From Neobacillus niacini (GTDB lineage Bacteria; Bacillota; Bacilli; Bacillales; Cytobacillaceae), in assembly GCF_000759675.1 (NCBI RefSeq), contig NZ_BAWM01000158.1, positions 1 to 64,000 of the forward strand: a stretch of DNA of 64,000 nucleotides, read 5' to 3'. Positions 1 to 7,763 of this stretch are shown in pieces. The notes under the pieces were generated by a model that worked only from the letters and a program-made list of their open reading frames with translations, was not told the origin of the DNA and made no database searches. The number at the start of each line of letters is the position of its first letter. The first letter of the stretch is position 1. The translations under genes and the position numbers were made by a program.

Positions 1-305
1 AGTGAATGGCTAGTTCTTTCTCGACGGGAATCCCACCCGCTATATGATACGACCTATGCTCGGCCGCACAACTGCTTCGTTAGTGCAATAAGAAAAGCCA
101 CCAAGATTGGCAGCTGGAACTTCAAGTAAAGCACCCGTTTAGTGAAATAAGTAAAATATGTCCCCCCTTCCGATCTTAGTATTCTTTTATTTCCTTATGT
201 GTTCTTAGCTTTCAAGATCACTTAAAAATTCATTTGGACTTTTCAAAAAAAATTTAATTTATCAGTGGGCAGTATTGGTTCCTAACCAAATCGTTTACTT
301 AACTC
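1..305. other. Gene-free left edge
   Basis: No open frame with a ribosome binding site was found in these 305 bases. The first 70 bases are more GC-rich than the rest and look as though they belong to an element cut by the window edge, but no family was recognised. The remainder is AT-rich and contains no clear terminator for the gene ending at 306. Confidence 0.4.
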
Positions 306-929
306 CTAATGATTTTTCATTGAGATATGAATAATCTCTAGAAAATCACCAGCTACACTTCCAAATTCCTTACAAAAGTTAGTTTCCAATTCTATAACAT
401 CACCTTGATTTATAATAATTCCTTTGGTTGCTTTAATAAAATTACGAACACTTTGTTGTTCACCGTCATTTGACATAAGGTATATAATTCCACCCGCATG
501 AACAATACAGTTCCTAACTTGACTGTATTGTTTAATTATATTCCATTCTCTACCCTTAAATATTTCACCTAAATTTTCTATCTTTGATAAATATTCTTTG
601 GCTTTATCCAAACCATACACATTTTTAATAGATTTAAGTTTTTCTTTGTCCTTACACATATTAAATAACTGGTGTTCAAAATAACTAAAAAGACTTGTAA
701 ATATTGATTTCCTTAAAATTGCAGGAAATATTTTTTCATACTTATCATGTTCATCAGCAAAGTCAAACCAAAAACCTAATTGGTCTTCTTTGGATAACCC
801 TTCGGCATTTGTTTCGAGTGTAATTTTTTCTTTATTTATTTTATCGTCTAATTCATCCAAGTAGTCTAAAAAATCATCAATACCACCTAGAACAATTCCA
901 TAAAATAATGCATCTCTTCCTCTTAACAA
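306..929 (-). CDS. HEPN-like protein of unknown role
   Basis: This 207-residue cytoplasmic protein has no signal peptide or membrane segment. It is mostly helical and charged. Near residue 139 it carries R-N-C-I-V-H, an R-x4-H motif as used by HEPN ribonuclease and toxin domains. The motif is followed by Ala-Gly-Gly, within a helix-rich context (residues 60-150) that fits HEPN folds. The frame begins with TTG, about 10 bases after a weak AGGTG, so the N-terminus is uncertain and could be truncated. It lies beside phage and unclassified remnants, which suggests an accessory gene. The HEPN assignment is inference from the motif and helical content; no close family was recognised. Confidence 0.5.
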   Translation of the reverse strand: MLRGRDALFYGIVLGGIDDFLDYLDELDDKINKEKITLETNAEGLSKEDQLGFWFDFADEHDKYEKIFPAILRKSIFTSLFSYFEHQLFNMCKDKEKLKSIKNVYGLDKAKEYLSKIENLGEIFKGREWNIIKQYSQVRNCIVHAGGIIYLMSNDGEQQSVRNFIKATKGIIINQGDVIELETNFCKEFGSVAGDFLEIIHISMKNH

Positions 930-960
930 ATTATAACAACACCTTTAGTATCTTATTAAA

Positions 961-1233
961 TCAGTACGATAGATTCATTTCTAGATCATCCAACCGAGAT
1001 AATGCATCATCCAAATTATTTTGCATATCCTCGTTTTGGCTTGTTAATTCCTCATTTTGTGATTCTAAATCACTAATCCTTGTATCTATATCATTAATAG
1101 TCGATTCCATTTCATCAATCGTGGATTGAAGATCATCAATTTCAGATTGGTAAACAGTTTCATTAGAACTGACGCTGTTACTACATGCAGTTAATAATAA
1201 CATGGCAAATACTACAACTAAACTCTTCCTCAT
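961..1233 (-). CDS. Small coiled-coil lipoprotein
   Basis: This 90-residue predicted lipoprotein has a hydrophobic N-terminal signal (residues 4-16) ending in L-L-T-A-C, a lipobox with the lipidated Cys at position 17. After a short Ser/Asn linker, residues 28-87 form an unbroken heptad pattern of Ile/Leu and Glu/Asp/Gln with no Pro or Gly, as expected for a long coiled coil anchored outside the membrane. GGGGAG lies four bases before the ATG. No enzyme domain is present. Similar short lipoprotein coiled coils are common in Bacillaceae and mostly uncharacterised. Confidence 0.7.
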   Translation of the reverse strand: MRKSLVVVFAMLLLTACSNSVSSNETVYQSEIDDLQSTIDEMESTINDIDTRISDLESQNEELTSQNEDMQNNLDDALSRLDDLEMNLSY

Positions 1234-1321
1234 TATTCTCCCCCTGAGAACATATACATCTCCTTAATTTTCCAACTATAATTGTATCATGGCATAGGAC
1301 TTTAGCTACAATAATTATTGC

Positions 1322-1366
1322 TAAAAAAATAGAGAGAAATACAATCATTATGACTGTAATTCTCTC
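1322..1366 (-). terminator. Terminator of the terminase-like gene
   Basis: An imperfect inverted repeat (arms near 1333-1347 and 1352-1366) is followed on the minus strand by a T-rich tail (1323-1329). It lies about 25 bases after the stop of the gene ending at 1391. Confidence 0.7.
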
Positions 1367-1390
1367 CATCATTTAAAGCAGTATGATTAA

Positions 1391-1783
1391 TTAATCATCT
1401 GAAACAGTTGGATCAACAAACCCAAACTCTATCTTATTGTTAAAAGAACCTTGTAATTCCTTTTTCTCAACAAAAGCACCGTTCGTTTTAGCAATATACT
1501 CCGACGCCTTCAACCTGTCCTTCATGTCAGCATTTTCATCCCGCATAATTTCCGTCCAAAACCGCTTTGTTTCCGTAATATCCGCAATAAATTGCACATC
1601 CAATTGCTCATTCCGCTCCTTAATATACTCCATGACCTTAGCATTTCTTAGCAAGCGGCTGGCGTTCACCTCGGCAGCATTACCTTCTGCTTCATATCCA
1701 GCTCTCAAATAACTGACGGTGGCATTGCCAGTTTCGATATAATAATCTGCAAATTTCTTTTGCTTAATATTTATGTCACCCAT
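1391..1783 (-). CDS. Orphan phage terminase small subunit
   Basis: This 130-residue protein resembles phage terminase small subunits (Terminase_2 type), the DNA-recognition part of the packaging motor. The N-terminal block, with K-Q-K-K-F-A-D-Y-Y followed by G-N-A-T and A-G-Y, is the family's helix-turn-helix signature. It is followed by the S-R-L-L-R-N and V-x-x-Y-I-x-E-R segment. No large terminase, portal or capsid gene is adjacent: the next gene is rlmCD and the other side holds short accessory genes. It is therefore probably a remnant of a lost prophage or a domesticated copy. The Shine-Dalgarno is weak. A terminator follows. Confidence 0.75.
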   Translation of the reverse strand: MGDINIKQKKFADYYIETGNATVSYLRAGYEAEGNAAEVNASRLLRNAKVMEYIKERNEQLDVQFIADITETKRFWTEIMRDENADMKDRLKASEYIAKTNGAFVEKKELQGSFNNKIEFGFVDPTVSDD

Positions 1784-1865
1784 TAGTCACACCATCCCCG
1801 TTGTTAAATTTCAATAAAACAAGAATATATGTTCCTGTTTTTATCATATCACACCTCAAAAGAAT

Positions 1866-1896
1866 AAGCCTCCCTGAATATCAGAGAGACTTTTTA
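1866..1896 (-). terminator. Terminator after rlmCD
   Basis: A hairpin (CCTCCCTGA paired with TCAGAGAG, one mismatch) is followed by a T-rich tail on both strands. It lies just after the rlmCD stop. Confidence 0.7.
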
Positions 1897-1912
1897 CACA
1901 CGGCCACATCAT

Positions 1913-3298
1913 TTAATTGTCTTTCAATATAAGTAGTGAACAGCACTCCACATGTGCGGTCTGCGGAAACATATCTACCGGCTGAATATATTTGACTTCG
2001 TATTTGGCGCTTAACATTTGAATATCTTTTGCCAAAGTGGACGGATTGCATGAAATGTATATGAGCTTTTCTGGTGCTGCCTGCAAAATGGTTTGGATTA
2101 ATTGTCCTTCGAGACCTGTTCTTGGGGGATCGACTATGATGACATCTGGCTTCCAGCCCTTTTTCACCCATTTTGGAAGTACCTCTTCTGCTTTTCCTGG
2201 TACATATTTGGTGTTGGTGAACCCATGCCGTTTAGCATTTTTCTTTGCATCCTCTATCGATTCTGGAATGACATCCATACCACGCACTTCTGCTGCCTGA
2301 TCAGCGAGCCATAACCCTATTGTTCCTACACCGCAATAGGCGTCTACGATTTTTTCTTTACCTGATAAAGCTGCTGCTTTTTTCACTTCATTATAAAGCT
2401 TAATGGTTTGAATCGGATTTAACTGGAAGAAGGTTCTTGCTGATAGTTCAAATTGCAGTTCACCCAATGTTTCTTGGATAAACTCTTCACCCGCTAGCGG
2501 CAGCGTTTCCTCGCCAAAAATAAGTGACGTTTTTTGTTCATTAATATTCTGAACAATGGATTTCACATTTGGAAGTCGTTTTTGGATTTCCTCAATAATC
2601 TGCTCTTTCTTCGGTAATTCCTTTTGATTTGTAATGAGTACCACCTGAAGCTCGCCACTTTGCACACCGACACGGGTAACAATGGTCCGAACGATTCCCT
2701 TGCGTGATTTTTCATTATAAATTGTAATTTTCAATTCTTCGAGAATCTTTTTAACAGCATTTACTGCTTCATTCGTTTGTGAATGCTGAACGGCGCAATG
2801 TTCAATATCAATTAATTGGTGAGAGTTTAAGCCGTATAATCCTGCTAAAACTTTTCCGTCTCTTCCTGCTAGTTGAAAACTACTTTTATTCCGATATCCC
2901 CAAGGATCTTCCATACCAATGGTTTCTCTGATATCAAGTTTGTCCACGGCAAGCCTGGTATGACGTTCAAGCGATTGAATGACAATATCCCGCTTTTCTT
3001 TTAATTGCTGGCTATATTGTAAATGCTGCAGCTGACAGCCGCCGCATTGCTCATAAACCGGGCATGGCGGCTGAACACGGTGCGGTGATTTAATACGAAT
3101 CTTCTTAATTTTTGCCTCAGCAAATTTAGGGTTAATTTTGGTTGCCTCGACTACTACTTCTTCACCTGGAAGGGCTCCCGGTACAAAAACCACCTGCTTT
3201 TTAAAATAACCGACACCTTCCCCATTAATGCCGAGTCGTTTGATTGTTAAGGGAAAGGTCTGATTTAGCTGTATCTTAATTGATTGATCTGTTTTCAT
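1913..3298 (-). CDS. rlmCD: 23S rRNA uracil-C5 methyltransferase, RlmCD/RumA family
   Basis: This S-adenosylmethionine-dependent enzyme makes 5-methyluridine in 23S rRNA. In B. subtilis one such protein modifies two sites. An N-terminal TRAM domain (about residues 8-68) is followed by the iron-sulfur Cys cluster C-x5-C-G-G-C (about 80-90). The SAM loop A-Y-C-G-V-G-T-I-G lies near 320, D-P-P-R-T-G-L near 395, and the catalytic S-C-N-P near 417. The longer GTG start overlaps the Shine-Dalgarno, so the ATG at 3298, eight bases after GGAG, is chosen (461 residues). It is a single-gene unit with its own terminator. Length and motifs are complete. Confidence 0.93.
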   Translation of the reverse strand: MKTDQSIKIQLNQTFPLTIKRLGINGEGVGYFKKQVVFVPGALPGEEVVVEATKINPKFAEAKIKKIRIKSPHRVQPPCPVYEQCGGCQLQHLQYSQQLKEKRDIVIQSLERHTRLAVDKLDIRETIGMEDPWGYRNKSSFQLAGRDGKVLAGLYGLNSHQLIDIEHCAVQHSQTNEAVNAVKKILEELKITIYNEKSRKGIVRTIVTRVGVQSGELQVVLITNQKELPKKEQIIEEIQKRLPNVKSIVQNINEQKTSLIFGEETLPLAGEEFIQETLGELQFELSARTFFQLNPIQTIKLYNEVKKAAALSGKEKIVDAYCGVGTIGLWLADQAAEVRGMDVIPESIEDAKKNAKRHGFTNTKYVPGKAEEVLPKWVKKGWKPDVIIVDPPRTGLEGQLIQTILQAAPEKLIYISCNPSTLAKDIQMLSAKYEVKYIQPVDMFPQTAHVECCSLLILKDN

Positions 3299-3361
3299 TT
3301 TGTTCACTCCAAATTATTCAATGCCATATTATAGCATGTTTAATAGAAAAAACAGAATCAG

Positions 3362-3778
3362 CTAAACTGGACGACGTTTAAGAGTGGAAAACACAATTCC
3401 TACATATTGAAATGCAATAACGATGAAAATTCCAATTAAAAAGAAGTGATAGGCAGCCAGCTGCCAATTAGATCGAATAAAAATGATTCCAACTAAATTT
3501 GCAATAGCAGCAAATAGAAGTGAAATGATTATTTTTCTACTCTTACCTTTGATCATCAGGATCGATAAACAAATGATAGTTCCGATAACAAAAATTGAGG
3601 TATATAGATTCATTAGAAAAGGAGTAAAAAACGACGCTTCGAACTCTTGCTTCTTAAATAATAAATATCTGGCAACTCCCATTTTTTCAGACGATAAATC
3701 CTCTAAAACAATTGCTAAGATGATAACAGAAAATTGCAGCATCAACATCATCAAGTAAAAAAGGAATCTTTTTATCAT
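3362..3778 (-). CDS. Four-helix membrane protein of unknown function
   Basis: This 138-residue protein has four hydrophobic segments (about residues 5-25, 50-73, 82-100 and 108-130) separated by short basic loops, so it is an integral membrane protein. GGAGGATATC precedes the ATG. No family was recognised and there are no conserved catalytic residues. It lies between rlmCD and the rhodanese lipoprotein on the same strand, with about 70 bases on the lipoprotein side. Co-transcription with the upstream lipoprotein gene is possible because no clear terminator separates them. Confidence 0.65.
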   Translation of the reverse strand: MIKRFLFYLMMLMLQFSVIILAIVLEDLSSEKMGVARYLLFKKQEFEASFFTPFLMNLYTSIFVIGTIICLSILMIKGKSRKIIISLLFAAIANLVGIIFIRSNWQLAAYHFFLIGIFIVIAFQYVGIVFSTLKRRPV

Positions 3779-3846
3779 GATATCCTCCTATTCAGATAGA
3801 AAAAGACATTACCAACATTCGAATTGTCTTTTTCCACAATATATTA

Positions 3847-5211
3847 TTAATTTTTATTCGGTTCTCCTTTTTCAACAGGATTGGAAGGATCCATACTCCA
3901 TTCATTCCAACCGCCATCGTACAGTGAAATATTTTCTAAGCCTAAAACGTCTGCATAAAATAACACTTCCGCCGCTCTCCATCCTGTTCCACAATAAAAA
4001 GATAACTCATTATCGGGGTTAATCCCATCTTTTTCCCACATTGCGAATATTTCCGAACCGTTTCGCATCGTATTATCTATACTTCTAAAATCTTCAAGGT
4101 TACTAGAATCCGAGCCTGCATGGCCCCAAATTGCACCTGCTGGACGTCCTTTTGCTTCGATATAATCATACCCTGATATTTTACCGATATATTCATCCCA
4201 GCTTCTAATATCAACAAGTGTACTGGTATCTGAATTAGCAAGAATTTCTTTTGCTTCTGGTAAATCAATAATATACTCTGGATTAGCAGGTACCACATCT
4301 CCAAAAGAAGCAACCGATTCTTTGGAATTTTCCTCTTTTTCAACTTCATAACCTGCAGCTTGCCATGAAGCATATCCTCCATTTAACACCCTGACATCCT
4401 TGACACCCATATATTTTAAGATTACAGCTGCTCTAAAAGCTGGCATTGAGTCACTGCCATAAAGAACAACTGTTGTGTCCACTGTAATCCCATTATTTAA
4501 TGCAAATTTTTCAAGTTCTTTGTCCTTCAAGCGATTCCAAACTGGACCTTCTTCAACTTCATCCGTATTAATATGGACTGCTCCAGGAATATGGCCCTTT
4601 TTATAATCCGGTGCTTCCTCGCCCCAGCTAACTTCAAAAATTTTATAAGGATTTCCATCGTTATTATTTGCAGCTAAATCGTTGACCCATGTTGCCGGTA
4701 CAAGCATTTCATAATTAGGATAGCTTTCCAATGGCAGGTCTTTATTGGCTGCCCATTCTTTCACATCATATTGATAAATATTTTTGAAGCCTTCACTTTT
4801 TAGATATTCAGAAACAGCTTGTGCATCTTTACCGTTTGCATCGTAAAGAACAACTTTTTTATCAGCTGTAATTCCTTTACTTTTCAATACCTCAGTTAAT
4901 TTTTCTTCTTTTTTATCAGTCTCTACTAATAGCCAGCTAGCGGAAAAATCCACAGCACCTTTAATATGGCCGCCTCTTTCAACCCCATCTAATGCCCAGC
5001 CGTTGAATGCATCATTTGATCTTGTATCTACGATTACCCACTCTTCATTTTCAATATTTGCTTTCAATTCCTCTGTTTCAATAGTCGTTTGGGCTGTCTT
5101 GGATGTATCTGTTTTTTCGTTCATATCTGATGTTACATCATTAGAACATGCTGAAAGTAATAAAAAACTGCTTAGTAAAAAAAATAGTATTGCTTTTTTA
5201 TGAATAAACAT
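3847..5211 (-). CDS. Secreted lipoprotein with three rhodanese domains
   Basis: This 454-residue sulfurtransferase-like protein is predicted to be exported and lipid-anchored: its signal peptide ends in L-L-S-A-C (Cys 22). Three rhodanese modules follow, at about residues 45-165, 170-305 and 320-445. The active-site loop after the V-V-L-Y strand reads D-A-N-G in the first and G-S-D-S in the second, so both lack the catalytic Cys. The third has Y-C-G-T-G-W-R, with Cys in place. Only the third domain is therefore expected to carry persulfide. This resembles three-domain proteins such as E. coli YnjE. AGGAGG precedes the ATG by nine bases. The substrate is unknown. Confidence 0.85.
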   Translation of the reverse strand: MFIHKKAILFFLLSSFLLLSACSNDVTSDMNEKTDTSKTAQTTIETEELKANIENEEWVIVDTRSNDAFNGWALDGVERGGHIKGAVDFSASWLLVETDKKEEKLTEVLKSKGITADKKVVLYDANGKDAQAVSEYLKSEGFKNIYQYDVKEWAANKDLPLESYPNYEMLVPATWVNDLAANNNDGNPYKIFEVSWGEEAPDYKKGHIPGAVHINTDEVEEGPVWNRLKDKELEKFALNNGITVDTTVVLYGSDSMPAFRAAVILKYMGVKDVRVLNGGYASWQAAGYEVEKEENSKESVASFGDVVPANPEYIIDLPEAKEILANSDTSTLVDIRSWDEYIGKISGYDYIEAKGRPAGAIWGHAGSDSSNLEDFRSIDNTMRNGSEIFAMWEKDGINPDNELSFYCGTGWRAAEVLFYADVLGLENISLYDGGWNEWSMDPSNPVEKGEPNKN

Positions 5212-5470
5212 TACGTCTTTCCTCCTAAATTATTATTTCTGGTTACCAATAAAAAATAAAGTATGCTTTAGTTGTTTTGATCTAACCCTCTCTTTAGATA
5301 AATGCATTTCTAATTTATTGATTCCATTACTATTATAAAAAAGTAAAATTCCAAAATAAATTCAATATATCTATTAAGACAATAGGTTTACATCGATTTT
5401 CCAAATATATAGTAAAAAAACGTTATTTTACCATTTTGAAGTTATTAATAGTGTTTTCAGGCCGATTTAA

Positions 5471-5507
5471 AAGAATAAAAAGCCGAATTTCAAATGAAAT
5501 TCGGCTT
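5471..5507 (-). terminator. Perfect hairpin terminator
   Basis: AAGCCGAATTTCA and its exact complement flank a two-base loop at 5480-5507. On the minus strand a TTTTTATTCTTTT tail follows. It lies 80 bases beyond the first pdaA terminator and shares the core AGCCGAATT with it, so it may be a backup terminator or end a short RNA. Confidence 0.7.
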
Positions 5508-5583
5508 CAAAGTGATGTAATTTTTTTATCGAAAAGTCATCGAATACCTGTTTGATATCTCCGCATTATAGCATTATTAACAG

Positions 5584-5617
5584 AGAAAAGCCGAATTCAT
5601 GACGAATCCAGCTTTTT
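5584..5617 (-). terminator. pdaA terminator
   Basis: An imperfect stem (AAGCCGAATTC with GAATCCAGCTT, two mismatches) lies immediately after the pdaA stop, with T-runs on both sides. Confidence 0.7.
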
Positions 5618-5623
5618 TACAAA

Positions 5624-6430
5624 TTATTTTCTCCAAAAACTCGGTATAATCTTTGAAAGACCTTTCTTTTCCGGTTTAAATTCATCAAGACTTTTAAATT
5701 TATATCCTCTCTTTTTCAAATCCTTAATCACTTTTTCAAGGGCATCGGCATTATCCTTCGAAACCGTGTGCAGAAGTAAAATACTGCCAGGGTGGATTTG
5801 TCTCATAATATTATCGTACGAGTATTTCCAGCCTCTCTGCGCATTCGTATCCCAGTCCACAAATGCCAATGACCAGAAAACATGCGTATAGCCTTCTTCC
5901 TTTGCAATCTGCATCGTTCTCTCACTAAAAACGCCTCTAGGAGGACGCAAATACTTCATTTTCTTTTGACCTGTTAACTCTTTTGTTTTATTCTTCACTT
6001 TTCTAAGCTCTTCACGAATTCGCTCATCGCTGATTTGTGTCATATTAGGATGGTGCCAAGAATGATTTCCAATGATATGACCTTCATCCACCATCCGCTT
6101 CGACAATTCAGGTTGAGATAATAAATAATGCCCCGTCACAAAAAAAGTCGCCGGAACCTTTTCCTTTTTTAATACATCCAATACTTTACCTGTATATCCT
6201 GCTTCATAACCATTATCGAAGGTAAGATATAAGATCTTTGAGTCTGGATCGCCTTTATAGAAAGCTCCGTATTTTTCAAGCACTTTCTCATACTCTGCTC
6301 CAGCATCGGGCGGCTGTTCATCAACAGCTTTCTTAAACCCCCAATTAATTGGCTTATTAGGAACGTAACCATACGTAACCTGAGGCACCATTAACAGCAG
6401 CAAACTTAGGATGCACAATAATTTCTTCAT
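5624..6430 (-). CDS. pdaA: Peptidoglycan N-acetylmuramic acid deacetylase PdaA
   Basis: PdaA removes the acetyl group from muramic acid so that muramic delta-lactam can form in spore cortex, which is needed for germination. The 268-residue protein has a signal peptide (1-21), the family's P-I-N-W-G-F-K segment, and a NodB polysaccharide deacetylase fold. The NodB motifs seen are T-F-D-N-G-Y (motif 1), G-N-H-S-W-H-H-P (metal-binding His pair), L-R-P-P-R-G (motif 3) and L-L-H-T-V near the end. Length and order match B. subtilis PdaA closely. AGGGGG lies seven bases before the ATG. It is monocistronic, and sporulation-stage expression is inferred from the family. Confidence 0.95.
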   Translation of the reverse strand: MKKLLCILSLLLLMVPQVTYGYVPNKPINWGFKKAVDEQPPDAGAEYEKVLEKYGAFYKGDPDSKILYLTFDNGYEAGYTGKVLDVLKKEKVPATFFVTGHYLLSQPELSKRMVDEGHIIGNHSWHHPNMTQISDERIREELRKVKNKTKELTGQKKMKYLRPPRGVFSERTMQIAKEEGYTHVFWSLAFVDWDTNAQRGWKYSYDNIMRQIHPGSILLLHTVSKDNADALEKVIKDLKKRGYKFKSLDEFKPEKKGLSKIIPSFWRK

Positions 6431-6493
6431 CCATGTTCCCCCTATTTTGTTTTTTATAGTGTTTGTTTGTATTTGGGAAACATGATTAGTATT

Positions 6494-7459
6494 TTAAGGA
6501 AAAAGTTGAGGCTGGTGGTAAACACTGTCACTTGTATGACCTATTCGAGTTAGATTTAGGAAAGATAATAAGTAGGCAATCGCTCTCGGGGATGGAAGGT
6601 TGAGGAAATGACGTATTTCTGAATTAGTAAACCAGGGTTTATTAATCAAAAAATAATCGTTTATTGCTCCTATATGGGCATCTTTTGAAATACATTGACA
6701 TGAAGGACATACCCATTTATGTCTGTTATATATCATAGGTGCAATTAAACATAAAGGGCATTGAACACCAGTAATAATGTCCGATTCAAGTATTTGGAAC
6801 AATTTTAATATGTCTACTCTCTTAGGTGTGTGTTTCTTTAAAAGAAGGTCGCTTAATTTTAAAATATCTTGTTCATTCATCCATACCTTTTTATTATAAC
6901 CCTCAATTTCCTCAATCTTTTTTATTAAATCATGTGATTTACAGACCTTATTTTCTGCTTCCTTGTAACCTGGAGATATAATAATTTCACTGGAAGGCCT
7001 AGAAAAAACAACTAAATTATCAATAAAAATCTTAGGAACATTGTTTATTTCCATACAATATTTCAATAATAACGAATGTCGATTTGCTTGTGAAACAGGA
7101 TTTTCAAATCTCTCTCTCGTATCAAAAGCCTCTTGAATCATTTGATTTTTTTCAATGGTTATTTTTCCTGAATGATTCTTACCTTCAAGGTTCATTAGGA
7201 TATTGGGAGAAAGGAGTAGAGCGTCAATTTGAAAAAATGCTTTTCCTATTGGAAGGCGGAGATCGTGGAAAATGTGGTATTTATGATGAGGTATTTGACC
7301 TAATTGGTAATTGATTATTTTTTCACCATTATAACCTGACTTTAAAATCTTTATCTTGGTTTTAACTTCTTGTACTTTTTCATGACTCCCACTTAATCTT
7401 CTCTCTACAGCCTCTGCTTGAAGTAAAAGTATGGGCACAGTTAGGTTTTTATCAAACAA
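6494..7459 (-). CDS. NERD-domain protein with C-terminal zinc ribbon
   Basis: This cytoplasmic protein of about 321 residues carries an N-terminal nuclease-related domain (NERD; roughly residues 40-150). The signatures are G-x-x-G-E-K, the F-Q-I-D-A-L-L-L strand and L-E-G-K-N, matching the D and E-x-K of the restriction-endonuclease-like core. Near residues 235-255 two Cys pairs (C-P-L-C and C-P-S-C) form a zinc ribbon, and a short helical tail follows. An upstream ATG (7480) would place the strong AGAGGAGG inside the coding region. The TTG at 7459, seven bases after that sequence, is the more credible start. Its function is unknown; nucleic-acid cleavage or binding is plausible. Confidence 0.75.
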   Translation of the reverse strand: MFDKNLTVPILLLQAEAVERRLSGSHEKVQEVKTKIKILKSGYNGEKIINYQLGQIPHHKYHIFHDLRLPIGKAFFQIDALLLSPNILMNLEGKNHSGKITIEKNQMIQEAFDTRERFENPVSQANRHSLLLKYCMEINNVPKIFIDNLVVFSRPSSEIIISPGYKEAENKVCKSHDLIKKIEEIEGYNKKVWMNEQDILKLSDLLLKKHTPKRVDILKLFQILESDIITGVQCPLCLIAPMIYNRHKWVCPSCQCISKDAHIGAINDYFLINKPWFTNSEIRHFLNLPSPRAIAYLLSFLNLTRIGHTSDSVYHQPQLFP

Positions 7460-7585
7460 AAAATTTCCTCCTCTAATCATTTGATAAGAATTTTCTTTTT
7501 TAAATCCTATTTTCCTTCCTAAAATTGAATATAATTATGAACATTTTTTGACTAATATTGGTTGGCTGAATTGATTTTGCTCCAG

Positions 7586-7711
7586 AACCGTACAGTTCAT
7601 ACAAATAACCATACAGTTTCTACAATTATCTGTACAGCTTCTACAAAAAACCCTACAGTTTCCACATTTAACCGTACACCTTCTACAAAAAACCATACAG
7701 TTTCTACAATC
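7586..7711. repeat. Six tandem 21-bp repeats
   Basis: Six consecutive units start at 7586, 7607, 7628, 7649, 7670 and 7691, each exactly 21 bases long, with the shared core TACAGTTTCTACA. Units differ at two to six positions. The array sits upstream of the NERD gene and downstream of the fumarase terminator. Because 21 is a multiple of three, a spurious frame runs across it. Confidence 0.9.
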
Positions 7712-7725
7712 AAGCCATCAAATCA

Positions 7726-7755
7726 CAAAAAAGTAGACCCCGCAATGGAGTCTAC
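7726..7755 (-). terminator. Fumarase terminator
   Basis: GTAGACCCC pairs with GGAGTCTAC (one mismatch) around a five-base loop at 7733-7755. Six T follow on the minus strand. It lies directly after the fumarase stop. Confidence 0.85.
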
Positions 7756-7763
7756 CCTCAAAC

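Larger units (their letters stand above)
5212..5623. other. AT-rich intergenic region with two hairpins
   Basis: This 412-base gap holds the upstream region of the rhodanese gene (no confident promoter chosen) and two GC-poor stem-loops described separately. No open frame with a ribosome binding site was seen. Confidence 0.5.

Noticed and set aside
1-70. Insertion sequence or group II intron end
   Set aside because: The GC shift suggests a mobile remnant, but no domain V, transposase motif or terminal repeat could be identified.
1181-1372. 63-codon frame with a hydrophobic start
   Set aside because: Its 5' end lies in the terminator of the terminase-like gene, it lacks a ribosome binding site and it overlaps the lipoprotein start.
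4077-4382. 101-codon minus-strand frame
   Set aside because: It overlaps the rhodanese lipoprotein gene in another frame on the same strand and has no family features.
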